64,000 bases of DNA from NCBI RefSeq assembly GCF_010501105.1, contig NZ_QVMQ01000004.1, positions 1-64,000 on the forward strand. Direction: 5' to 3'. Position 1 is the first letter of the stretch, and every line of letters starts with the position of its first letter. The position numbers were made by a program, and so were the translations under genes. The notes below the pieces were generated by a model. The model was given only the letters and a program-made list of their open reading frames with translations, was not told the origin of the DNA and made no database searches. Source of the DNA: Dysgonomonas sp. 511. GTDB taxonomy: Bacteria > Bacteroidota > Bacteroidia > Bacteroidales > Dysgonomonadaceae. Of this stretch, positions 37,555 to 45,734 are shown one piece after another.

Positions 37555-39741
37555 ATGAAAAAGTTATTTTTATTTGCAGCAACAATTGCTCTTATGTTGG
37601 CCTCTTGTTCCAACGATGAAGACTTGGGTGCTACGTACACCGGGGCAGACGGAGCCATCGAGTTCCGCACACTGACCAACAAAGGCGCGAAAGCTGCCAT
37701 CACAGACGAAACAAACATCCTGAGCTTTACCGTTACAGGTATAAAAATGACCCAAGGGGGAACTCCTGCCTTTGACGGTTACCTATTTAATGCATTTGGT
37801 ATTACACGAGGCGAAGGCGACAACTGGGATTATGCTCCAAAACGCTTTTGGCCGGCTGATCGTACAGTAGACTTCTATGCCTACAGTCCATCGTCGTCCA
37901 AGAACGTAACATCTGGAGAGGGGCTTACTGATTACGACGCATCAAGTAAAAAAACGATTGCTTACACTGTTCCCGACATTGCTCTTAACAATGCGCAAGA
38001 AGACTTCCTGGTAGCCAGAGTTACAGGTCAGGATAAAACTACGGGACCTGTTAAACTGAACTTTCACCATGCACTTTCGCGCATTATGTTCTTTGCCAAA
38101 ACTACTCAAACAAAAGTAACTTATACTATTGACAAAATTGAGTTAATCAACTTGTCTAAATCAGGAACGTTGGACTTGACAAATGCAGGAATAAAAGAGA
38201 CAGGAGCATTGGACTATACAGTTACTACTCCACTTGTTCTATGGACAGCAACCGGAAGTAAAGGAGATTATACAGCAGACATGAGTGAGTCGCCTATAAA
38301 ATTAGCTAGCGACGACTACAAGTCGGTATTAGGTAAAACCGGTGCAATGTTAGTATTGCCACAACAAACCGAACTTGCTACATTAACAGACGACTACACT
38401 GGTCCCGCTACCGATAAATTTGCAATAGCTGTATCATATAAAGCTTATGATGGCGACATTGTTTATGCAAACAGAACAAAATTCTTCGCTGTAAAAGGTA
38501 GTGATGCTGCTACCGGTATCGCATTCGAAATGGGGCGTCAATACAACTTCTACCTAGGCTTTGGTGAAGATATAGAAGGAGAAATCGACTTCCAAGTAGG
38601 TGTAAGCGACTGGACCACCAATGTAGATATTCACCCGGAATTGGATGATTACTCTAGTTTTATTCAGAACTTCAAAGGTAATGGCAATGTTACGCTCTAT
38701 ACGGATAAGGCTGGAGCAAGTGGGGACGAATACACGCTTCCAACAGGTAAAGTTACTAAAGCCGACCTTGCGAAGGTAAAATATATTAAAACAACAGGTA
38801 CAACTCTACAGTTTGATGGTCTTGAATACTTTGAAAACTTAGAGAAGCTATGGATTGAAAACGCAAACGCCTCTCAGGATATAGATGCTTCTAAAAATGC
38901 AAAACTTAGCGAATTTTATTTATACTACACCATTAAACTCGGCGATGTAAACCTTTCAAACACAGCTTTAACGCTAATAAAAGGAGGTGCACCTACTGTT
39001 AAAAATTTGAATGTATCAAATACACAGCTTACACAGTATTGCTCCTCTACTGCAGAAGAAATAGAATTGACAGGTATCAATGTTACAGGAACATTAAACA
39101 TGTCAAATTGTGGACTTTCAAAAGGTGTAACGATTAGTAGTAGTGGTCTAGCCAAATTAACACCAGATACAGAGATAAACCTGTCTGGAAATGAGCTTAC
39201 TACATTTGAGATACCTACAGGTGTAAATATAAAAAAGTTAGATTTGTCGAACAATAGGTTAACTACATTAACAGTGCCTGCTAGTGGTTCTAGCTTCACG
39301 ATTGAGAGTCTGAACCTGTCAAACAACCTGTTCAAAACATTGAATTTCAATGATTGTAAGATTGCTGGTACTTTGGATGTGTCAAACAACAGCAAGCTTA
39401 CAGATTTAACGTTTACTGCGACAGGTAGTACCGGTTCCCCCCTATATATTAATATAGCAAATGTAAATGCAGCAGGAAATACGTTGTTGCAGAAAGTAAA
39501 ATTCGTTGATGGTAAGTACAACTGTATTCTATTAAAAGAGTTGGACATACGTGACAGTAAGAATTTCACTCTAGTTGATGCACGACACGGCATAATAGAG
39601 AAGTTGACTGTATGGCCAGGATGTACATGGAATGATGTAAAAGATAGACTTAATGTTGCTGGTGGAAACGGGCAAGGAGAGATAAAAGCAGTATATGCTG
39701 CCGGTAGCAGCACATCTTTAGGCAAAAAGCCCCAACCTTAG
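37555..39741 (+). CDS. Fimbrillin-family lipoprotein fused to a leucine-rich-repeat domain
   Basis: 728 residues with a lipoprotein signal (IALMLASC, C18), as in fimbrillins that are lipidated, cleaved and polymerised. Residues ~25-360 are a fimbrillin A-like (Mfa-like) domain: NWDYAPKRFWPADRTVDFYAYSP, LNFHHALSRIMFFAKTT and the closing MGRQYNFYLGFGEDIEG. Residues ~363-690 are a run of irregular leucine-rich repeats (LNVSNTQLTQ, INLSGNELTTFEIP, LDLSNNRLTTLTVP, LNLSNNLFKTLNF). A fused repeat domain suggests a tip or accessory adhesin rather than the shaft. From about 38.1 kb the DNA is clearly AT-richer (sample 60-base lines 25-42% GC) than its flanks (53-62%). A hairpin at 39775 follows. Confidence 0.85.
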   Translation: MKKLFLFAATIALMLASCSNDEDLGATYTGADGAIEFRTLTNKGAKAAITDETNILSFTVTGIKMTQGGTPAFDGYLFNAFGITRGEGDNWDYAPKRFWPADRTVDFYAYSPSSSKNVTSGEGLTDYDASSKKTIAYTVPDIALNNAQEDFLVARVTGQDKTTGPVKLNFHHALSRIMFFAKTTQTKVTYTIDKIELINLSKSGTLDLTNAGIKETGALDYTVTTPLVLWTATGSKGDYTADMSESPIKLASDDYKSVLGKTGAMLVLPQQTELATLTDDYTGPATDKFAIAVSYKAYDGDIVYANRTKFFAVKGSDAATGIAFEMGRQYNFYLGFGEDIEGEIDFQVGVSDWTTNVDIHPELDDYSSFIQNFKGNGNVTLYTDKAGASGDEYTLPTGKVTKADLAKVKYIKTTGTTLQFDGLEYFENLEKLWIENANASQDIDASKNAKLSEFYLYYTIKLGDVNLSNTALTLIKGGAPTVKNLNVSNTQLTQYCSSTAEEIELTGINVTGTLNMSNCGLSKGVTISSSGLAKLTPDTEINLSGNELTTFEIPTGVNIKKLDLSNNRLTTLTVPASGSSFTIESLNLSNNLFKTLNFNDCKIAGTLDVSNNSKLTDLTFTATGSTGSPLYINIANVNAAGNTLLQKVKFVDGKYNCILLKELDIRDSKNFTLVDARHGIIEKLTVWPGCTWNDVKDRLNVAGGNGQGEIKAVYAAGSSTSLGKKPQP

Positions 39742-39774
39742 TCTGCACCTTTGTGCACACTAACTCTCATATTT

Positions 39775-39798
39775 CGGAAGGGGCACCTGCCCCTTCCG
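39775..39798 (+). terminator. Hairpin between the two fimbrillin genes
   Basis: CGGAAGGGGC / GCCCCTTCCG, a perfect 10-bp GC-rich stem with a 4-base loop, 34 bases after the first fimbrillin stop and 42 before the second start. Only TTT follows, so it may attenuate rather than end transcription. Confidence 0.65.
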
Positions 39799-39839
39799 TT
39801 TACACTTCTTCAAACAACAGTTATCTATAAAACGTCACG

Positions 39840-40841
39840 ATGCAAACAATCAGCCGATGCAGTATAAATAGTTGGGGACCGGTATGGTTCCTCCTTAGTG
39901 TTTTATTCTTTGCCGGATGCTCCGGCAACGACGATGGCACAGGCAATCCGAACGAGGGTAGCGCCATAGCTTTCGATTGTTCTGCTTCGGATATGCGTGC
40001 AGCAAAAACCACTGCCGCCGACATGCAGTACTTCCGCATATCGGCCATTTGGAACAAAGGCAACGGAGTCTACGCCTCCTTTATGGACAAGCAGTTGGTA
40101 GAAAGAGACGGCGACAACTGGGTGTATTCGCCCGTAAAATACTGGCCGGGCTATGGCACGGTAAGCTTCTTTGCCTACTCTCCGGCAACACTGTCGGGGC
40201 TCGATCTGCTCTATATAGAAAATAGCAGCAACGAGGCCTCATTCGAATATACCGTAAGCAAGAACTATCAGGAGCAGGAAGACTTTATGGTAGCCTCTAA
40301 CCTCGACAAAAACGGAAACCCTATCCGGCTATACTTCGAGCATGCGCTTGCCGGCGTCTATTTTCGGGCACGAAGTGGCGAGGCGGGTGTCTCGTTCCGC
40401 ATCCGGGAGATAAAGCTGACCGGCATATACAGCAAAGGTATCCTTACCGGGATTCCCAACGAAGAAACGAAAACATCGGACTGGACGTGGTATGGGCAAT
40501 CGGGCGCAACAAGCTATGTTGTATATCAGAAATACCCTTTCGAAACGCAAGGCGACGAATATGGCGATGTTGGCGATTTGATGGTGCTTCCGCAAGGGCA
40601 AGACCAGGATATAAATGTGCCACCTATCAAGATTGAGGTGCTCTACGACATCGTGGGAGGCGCAGCCGACCAGATAAGGACGTATGAGCTCGAGAAGTCT
40701 TTCACCTTCGAAAAAGGGAGGAAATATACACTCCATCTCACTCTGGATACTCAAGCATCTTCGTTATCGCAAAAGCAATACGCTGGTATGACTGCAAAGT
40801 CTGGGCTCTACATTGCGAGCGAGCCAACGGAAAGTAGATAG
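39840..40841 (+). CDS. Fimbrillin-family lipoprotein
   Basis: 333 residues. A long signal peptide ends LFFAGC with lipidated C27. The remainder is a fimbrillin A-like domain: NWVYSPVKYWPGYGTVSFFAYSPAT, LYFEHALAGVYFRARSG, then FEKGRKYTLHLTLD near the end. It matches the N-terminal half of the preceding protein in order of motifs but lacks the leucine-rich repeats and ends about 35 residues later. It could be the shaft or a minor subunit. Base composition is back to the local average (53% GC in a sampled line). A terminator follows at 40872-40902, closing the operon. Confidence 0.85.
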   Translation: MQTISRCSINSWGPVWFLLSVLFFAGCSGNDDGTGNPNEGSAIAFDCSASDMRAAKTTAADMQYFRISAIWNKGNGVYASFMDKQLVERDGDNWVYSPVKYWPGYGTVSFFAYSPATLSGLDLLYIENSSNEASFEYTVSKNYQEQEDFMVASNLDKNGNPIRLYFEHALAGVYFRARSGEAGVSFRIREIKLTGIYSKGILTGIPNEETKTSDWTWYGQSGATSYVVYQKYPFETQGDEYGDVGDLMVLPQGQDQDINVPPIKIEVLYDIVGGAADQIRTYELEKSFTFEKGRKYTLHLTLDTQASSLSQKQYAGMTAKSGLYIASEPTESR

Positions 40842-40871
40842 CGTGGTGGTGCGTGCTATAAAACAAGAAAT

Positions 40872-40902
40872 CTCTGCAAATATCAGCTTGCAGAGTTTTT
40901 TT
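40872..40902 (+). terminator. Terminator of the pilus operon
   Basis: CTCTGCAA (40872-40879) pairs with TTGCAGAG (40888-40895), followed by TTTTTTTATT, 30 bases after the last stop codon. Confidence 0.85.
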
Positions 40903-40966
40903 ATTGATCCATGAGCAGATTTATGAAAATCCAGAGCCCGCTCCGTAGCAATTGCCGTACCATAAA

Positions 40967-41007
40967 AACAAAGATTCCTGCAAATCAACGATTTACAGGA
41001 ATCTTTG
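40967..41007 (-). terminator. Terminator of tRNA-Gln
   Basis: Stem AACAAAGATTCCTG / CAGGAATCTTTGTT (40967-40980 and 40996-41009), followed on the minus strand by TTTTTATGG. Its first two paired bases overlap the 3' end of the tRNA. Confidence 0.8.
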
Positions 41008-41078
41008 TTGTCTCACTAGGATTCGAACCTAGACAGGCAGAACCAAAATCTGCAGTGCTACCATTACACCATGAGACA
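41008..41078 (-). tRNA. tRNA-Gln (UUG anticodon)
   Basis: 71 nt without encoded CCA. Acceptor stem TGTCTCA/TGAGACA with discriminator A, D-loop containing GTAATGGTAGC, anticodon stem GCAGA/TCTGC around the loop TTTTGGT (anticodon TTG), and T-arm CTAGGTTCGAATCCTAG. It decodes CAA (and CAG by wobble). Followed by a strong hairpin terminator. Confidence 0.96.
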
Positions 41079-41252
41079 ATCTCTATTGCCATAAAAGCGG
41101 TACAAAAGTATAAGTTTTTTGTGAAAAAACAAAATTATTCAGACTTTTATGAAAAATAATTTCAACTTTGCCCGCTACAGGCGTTTATCCAAGTAAAAAG
41201 GGCAGTCAAACCGAATTTGCCACCCTTAATTTCATCTTTTACAATTGCAAGC

Positions 41253-41519
41253 CTACAGTGCCGACAGTTCAGCTCCCGCTTTAAATTTAACAACTTTCTT
41301 AGCAGGGATATCAATAACTGCTTTGGTTCTAGGATTGATACCTTTTCTTGCTGCCTTTTCTGTAACAGAGAATGTTCCAAAGCCAACCAATGCGACTTTA
41401 CCTCCGCCTTTTACTTCTTCTGCTACCGATTCGATAAACGCTTCCAAAGCCTTTTTTGAATCCACCTTGCTCAAGCCTGATTTTTCAGCAATTGCATTAA
41501 TAAGTTCTGTCTTATTCAT
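41253..41519 (-). CDS. HU-family DNA-binding protein
   Basis: 88 residues, the normal HU length. It is a dimeric histone-like protein that bends DNA and compacts the nucleoid. The N-terminal MNKTELINAIAEKSGLSKVDSKKAL and the core VALVGFGTFSVTEKAARKGINPRT with the DNA-contacting arm are typical; the proline-containing arm tip reads GINPRTKAVIDIPAKK. A minus-strand TATATTTG at 41590-41597 may be its -7 element, giving a ~65-base leader. Confidence 0.95.
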   Translation of the reverse strand: MNKTELINAIAEKSGLSKVDSKKALEAFIESVAEEVKGGGKVALVGFGTFSVTEKAARKGINPRTKAVIDIPAKKVVKFKAGAELSAL

Positions 41520-41736
41520 AATACTTTTTAATGATTAATTAAACGTTATATAACATTGCATCCTATCTCTAATAAAACCTTCTGAACCTCAAATATAACG
41601 GTTTTATTTAATAATAATGTAAAAATTAGAGAAAAACTACGTGCAAATCAGAAAATATGTAAAAGTCGCCCAATGTTGTCTCAGTAAGGAAGAAAAGCAT
41701 TAATTTTGAAGCTTTAAAGAATAAATAGGAAAACAG

Positions 41737-42513
41737 ATGATCCAAAACAATACGGGTTTCATGGGAAATATCCCCGTGGTTACGAAAAATATCTTAATCA
41801 TCAATGTGCTGATGTTCATTGCCAGTTCGTTGTTTAGCAAAGGCCCGCTAAACAATCCGATGGATGATTACCTGGCGCTGCATTATTTCACTTCCGATTA
41901 TTTCAGGCCTCACCAAATAATCACCTGCATGTTTATGCATGGCAGTATCGAGCATATATTCTTCAATATGTTTGCCGTATTTATGTTCGGGCGCATACTA
42001 GAGAGCATATGGGGGCCGAAGAAGTTCCTGTTGTATTACATGATAGCAGGTGTGGGAGCATCGCTTTTGCAATTATTGGTGATGTATTTAAGAGTTTCAC
42101 ATCTGGAAGCCAATATACCTGCCGAACAATTGCCCGAAATGCTATATCAATTAAAAACCGAAGGACTAGATTTAATAAGAAGCCAGAGGAACTATATTGA
42201 CGAAACGATGGGGGCACTCAACCTGTTGATCAATATACCAATGGTGGGCGCATCGGGCGCTATATTTGGCATACTGGTAGCTTTCGGGATTATCTTCCCA
42301 AATGCAGAACTAATGCTTATCTTCCCACCCATACCTATCAAAGCCAAATGGTTTGTAATAGGCTACGGCGTATTGGAATTAGTATTAGGCGTTGCCGACA
42401 GGGCTGGCGACAATGTTGCCCACTTTGCACATCTCGGTGGGTTATTTGCCGGATTGATTCTCATTTTATACTGGCGCAAAAAAGGATTTACAACCAATGA
42501 GCATATATTCTGA
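41737..42513 (+). CDS. Rhomboid-family intramembrane serine protease 1
   Basis: 258 residues, six membrane segments. The catalytic Ser lies in MVGASGAIFGILVAF and the His in NVAHFAHLGGLFAG. HGSIEHIFFNMFAVFMFG contains the conserved HxxxN of the second helix. Rhomboids cleave transmembrane substrates within the membrane. A hydrophilic insertion (about 120-150) separates two helices. First of three overlapping plus-strand genes. Confidence 0.9.
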   Translation: MIQNNTGFMGNIPVVTKNILIINVLMFIASSLFSKGPLNNPMDDYLALHYFTSDYFRPHQIITCMFMHGSIEHIFFNMFAVFMFGRILESIWGPKKFLLYYMIAGVGASLLQLLVMYLRVSHLEANIPAEQLPEMLYQLKTEGLDLIRSQRNYIDETMGALNLLINIPMVGASGAIFGILVAFGIIFPNAELMLIFPPIPIKAKWFVIGYGVLELVLGVADRAGDNVAHFAHLGGLFAGLILILYWRKKGFTTNEHIF

Positions 42514-43408
42514 CCACATCAAACCTATACTGAACAGGAAAGACATCCTGATAAGGCTGATACTTATCAATGCGGGCGTATTCCTGCTGTTATCGCTGCT
42601 GAACATCGGATGGCTGTTCGAAGTCGACCCGGTAAACACGCTGGTCGGTTATCTGGCTGTGCCGGCAAGGCTCGATGTCCTGCTTTCGCGTATCTGGACA
42701 GTTCTGACATATATGTTTGTACACCAGAACTTCCTGCATATACTGTTCAATATGCTTATCCTTTACTGGTTTGGCAAGATATTCCTTACCAGTTTCAATT
42801 CCAAGAACCTGCTGGCACTATACATACTGGGCGGCTTGGCAGGAGCAGCTATTTACATCGTGGCATTCAATACCATCCCGGCTCTTATCAAGATGAACAG
42901 CGTCCCTATGATCGGTGCATCAGCATCCGTTATGGCTATCATATTCGGCATTGCATTCTACAGGCCGAACTATGAAATAGGCTTGCTGCTCGTGGGAAGG
43001 ATAAAGATCGTATATATCGCCCTTTTTCTTTTCGTTATAGATTTCATCGGCATCGGCAATAATCCCGGTTCGGGAATGGGAATGGAAGCTGCCAATACCG
43101 GAGGGCATATCGCACATATAGGCGGTGCTATACTCGGGTATGTATATGCAAAACTATACCTGAAAGGAAGAGACATTACAAAATGGTTCAACAAAACAAT
43201 AGATTCCATTGTTAATATATTCAAACCTTCCTCTAAGCCTAAAATGAAGGCTAAGTACAATAAGAGAGAGAACGACTACGATTACAACCAGCGACGCAAC
43301 AGCGTGAACGAGGAAATAGACCATATACTCGACAAAATCAAGAAATCGGGATATTCCAGTTTGAGCAAAGAGGAAAAAAAACGACTTTTCGATGCCAGTA
43401 AAAAATAA
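42497..43408 (+). CDS. Rhomboid-family protein 2
   Basis: 303 residues. Overlaps the previous gene by 17 bases. Membrane motifs match rhomboids: HQNFLHILFNMLILYWFG for the HxxxN helix, the Ser in MIGASASVMAIIFG and the His in GGHIAHIGGAILG. The canonical GxSG is GASA here, which may alter activity. After the last helix a cytoplasmic tail of about 80 charged residues (NKRENDYDYNQRRNSVNEE and onward) ends in a predicted helix; such tails often bind partners. Confidence 0.88.
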   Translation: MSIYSDHIKPILNRKDILIRLILINAGVFLLLSLLNIGWLFEVDPVNTLVGYLAVPARLDVLLSRIWTVLTYMFVHQNFLHILFNMLILYWFGKIFLTSFNSKNLLALYILGGLAGAAIYIVAFNTIPALIKMNSVPMIGASASVMAIIFGIAFYRPNYEIGLLLVGRIKIVYIALFLFVIDFIGIGNNPGSGMGMEAANTGGHIAHIGGAILGYVYAKLYLKGRDITKWFNKTIDSIVNIFKPSSKPKMKAKYNKRENDYDYNQRRNSVNEEIDHILDKIKKSGYSSLSKEEKKRLFDASKK

Positions 43409-44528
43409 ATTGTCGGAACTGAGGTTTGGCAAATATATAAAGTACACAATCTTCGCAACCAATATAATAGCAATCATCCTTTTGCTGTTATCCCTATTGT
43501 CGTGGACTATTGTCCCTTCCAAGATAATAATCTTTTCCTATCTGGGATTGATTTTCCCCATTACCCTGTGTGTCAACATCGCCTATCTGCTACTCTGGCT
43601 TATTACATGGCGGTGGCGTTATGCATTGATTCAGTTCGTAGTGCTTCTTCTTTGCGGAGAGCCTATTTCAGCATCCTTTGCCATCAAAATAGGAGAAAAG
43701 GACATACCCGAAAAGCATTACAAGATACTGAGCTACAATGTCAGGGGCTTCAACTGGCTGATGGGAAGCAAAGCCCGGCAAAACCCGATATTCGACTACC
43801 TGAAAAGCAGCGATGCCGATATCATTTGCCTGCAAGAATTTGTTGTAACACCCGAATACCGGAGAGATGGCATCATATCCGAAAAGGAGTTCAACGAGAT
43901 AATGAAAGACTATCCATACCACTCCATCATACGGTTCGATAAGACCAACTGGGGCAAATACATGTATGGTATTGCCGTATATTCGAAGTTCCCGATAACC
44001 CAGTCGGTAAAATTACCGATCAAAAGCCTTTACAATGGCTCGGTAATACATACCCTCGATATGGATGGCAAAAAGGTAAGCCTGGTAGTCAACCATCTGG
44101 AATCGAACCGCCTGACCTCGGAAGACAAAAAGCTTTACAAAGACTTCCTGAAAGCAAGGGATAAAGAGTCTTTCGACGAAATGGCAAACTCGCTTCAGGA
44201 AAAGCTGAGCGTAGCATATACTACGAGAGAAAGCCAGGTAAACATTATCCGCCGCTTCATGGATGAGCAGGAAAGCGATGCAACCATTGTTTGCGGAGAC
44301 TTCAACGACACTCCATTATCGTACACATACCACACGCTCAAAGGCGACCTGGTAGACGCATATACCAATACCGGACTGGGCTGGGGTGTTACTTATCACG
44401 AAAACTACTTTCTGGTGCGGATAGACTATATCCTCCACTCGTTCAACATGGATTCGTACAAGTTCACAATAGACAAAGTCAAGTATTCGGACCATTATCC
44501 GGTGTGGGCTTACCTGTCATTCAAGTAA
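43392..44528 (+). CDS. Endonuclease/exonuclease/phosphatase-family membrane protein
   Basis: 378 residues. About three membrane segments occupy residues 15-105; the rest is an EEP-fold domain on the far side of the membrane. Catalytic residues are in NVRGFNW, CLQEFVVTP, VVNHLESNR, CGDFNDTPLSY and YSDHYPVWAYL. EEP enzymes hydrolyse phosphodiesters in nucleic acids or lipids. It overlaps rhomboid 2 by 17 bases, so the three are one transcription unit. The pairing of a rhomboid tandem with this hydrolase recurs in Bacteroidales as far as I recall. Confidence 0.9.
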   Translation: MPVKNKLSELRFGKYIKYTIFATNIIAIILLLLSLLSWTIVPSKIIIFSYLGLIFPITLCVNIAYLLLWLITWRWRYALIQFVVLLLCGEPISASFAIKIGEKDIPEKHYKILSYNVRGFNWLMGSKARQNPIFDYLKSSDADIICLQEFVVTPEYRRDGIISEKEFNEIMKDYPYHSIIRFDKTNWGKYMYGIAVYSKFPITQSVKLPIKSLYNGSVIHTLDMDGKKVSLVVNHLESNRLTSEDKKLYKDFLKARDKESFDEMANSLQEKLSVAYTTRESQVNIIRRFMDEQESDATIVCGDFNDTPLSYTYHTLKGDLVDAYTNTGLGWGVTYHENYFLVRIDYILHSFNMDSYKFTIDKVKYSDHYPVWAYLSFK

Positions 44529-44601
44529 AGTGCTATTTTTTTACTACTTTTGACACAGATAGTCAAAATTGATAATCAATATCATCTAACTAAACATAGT
44601 C

Positions 44602-45657
44602 ATGCGTAAAACACTATTCACACTTATCCTTTCGTTAGCAGCTGCAACAGGAGTATTTGCCGGACCCGGAGATACCGTTAAAGTTGTAGCCGTAGGCGAT
44701 ATCATGATGGGAACCATCTATCCCAACCGCCAGTACCTACCTGCCAAAGAAGACTGTTCGCCCCAACTGAGCGAAGTGAAATCGGTGCTCAGAACCGGAG
44801 ATATCGTCTTCGGCAATCTGGAAGGTGTGCTGACCGATTCGAATGCAGGAGCAAAACGATGCGGCAACTCCAATGTATGCTACACTTTCGGTATGCCTAC
44901 CCATTTTGCAAAATGCCTTACCGATGCCGGGTTCAACCTGCTGAGCATAGCCAACAACCATGTAGGCGATTTTGGCGAAGCCGGGCGCAAGTCTACAATC
45001 GAAACATTGAAAAAGAACGGTATCCACTATGCAGGGTTAGCAGGCTACTGCCCTACTACTACCTTCACCATCAAAGGTGTAAAATACGGATTCTGCGCAT
45101 TTGCACCTAATACGGGAACTGTAAGCATCAAAGACATCCCTGCGGCTCAAACCATAGTGAGAAACCTGGCCAAAGAGTGCGATATCGTTATCGTATCGTT
45201 TCACGGAGGAGCCGAAGGCAGCAAATACCAGCATGTGACACGCAACACCGAAACATTCCTCGGCGAAAACAGGGGCAACGTCCACGACTTTGCTCACAAG
45301 ATGATCGACGCCGGAGCCGATATCCTCCTTGGGCACGGACCGCACGTAACACGCGCTATAGAAGTATATAAAGATCGCTTTATAGCATACAGCATGGGTA
45401 ATTTCTGTACCTACGACAGGGTAAATATCAGTGGTGTAAACGGGCTTGCTCCCATATTCAAGATATTTACCGACAAGCAGGGCAAGTTCCTCAAAGGCGA
45501 ACTGATCTCTACCAACCAGATAAAATACCAACCGGTGAAGATAGACAGCCAGAAACGAGTCTTGAAGGTAGTGCAAGACCTTACCAAAGCCGATTTTCCC
45601 GAAATGAACAGCGTTATCAACATCAGCAATAACGGTATCATTACACTGAAAAAATAA
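44602..45657 (+). CDS. CapA-family protein (poly-gamma-glutamate synthesis-type metallophosphatase)
   Basis: 351 residues with a signal peptide (ends near GVFAGPG). The CapA domain has VKVVAVGDIMMGTIYP at the start, GDIVFGNLEGVLTD, NLLSIANNHVGDFGEAG, IVIVSFHGGAEGSKYQ and ILLGHGPHVTRAIEVY, all containing the family's metal-binding Asp, Asn and His residues. The fold is a calcineurin-like phosphoesterase. In Bacillus CapA acts in poly-gamma-glutamate capsule export, but most Bacteroidales members have no such capsule genes and an unknown role. Ends at a shared terminator. Confidence 0.9.
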   Translation: MRKTLFTLILSLAAATGVFAGPGDTVKVVAVGDIMMGTIYPNRQYLPAKEDCSPQLSEVKSVLRTGDIVFGNLEGVLTDSNAGAKRCGNSNVCYTFGMPTHFAKCLTDAGFNLLSIANNHVGDFGEAGRKSTIETLKKNGIHYAGLAGYCPTTTFTIKGVKYGFCAFAPNTGTVSIKDIPAAQTIVRNLAKECDIVIVSFHGGAEGSKYQHVTRNTETFLGENRGNVHDFAHKMIDAGADILLGHGPHVTRAIEVYKDRFIAYSMGNFCTYDRVNISGVNGLAPIFKIFTDKQGKFLKGELISTNQIKYQPVKIDSQKRVLKVVQDLTKADFPEMNSVINISNNGIITLKK

Positions 45658-45692
45658 CAAAGAACGCCATCAACATACAAATAACATACAAG

Positions 45693-45730
45693 ATGCCGGT
45701 AAACAACCTATAAAGTTTGCCGGCATTTTT
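45693..45730. terminator. Terminator between the CapA gene and the TPR gene
   Basis: ATGCCGGTAAAC (45693-45704) pairs with GTTTGCCGGCAT (45715-45726) with one G-T pair, followed by TTTTTATT on the plus strand. Confidence 0.85.
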
Positions 45731-45734
45731 ATTC

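Noticed and set aside
38925-39725. 266-codon open frame antisense to the fimbrillin-LRR gene
   Set aside because: It mirrors the AT-rich LRR coding sequence, has no signal or domain, and no promoter; treated as a shadow.
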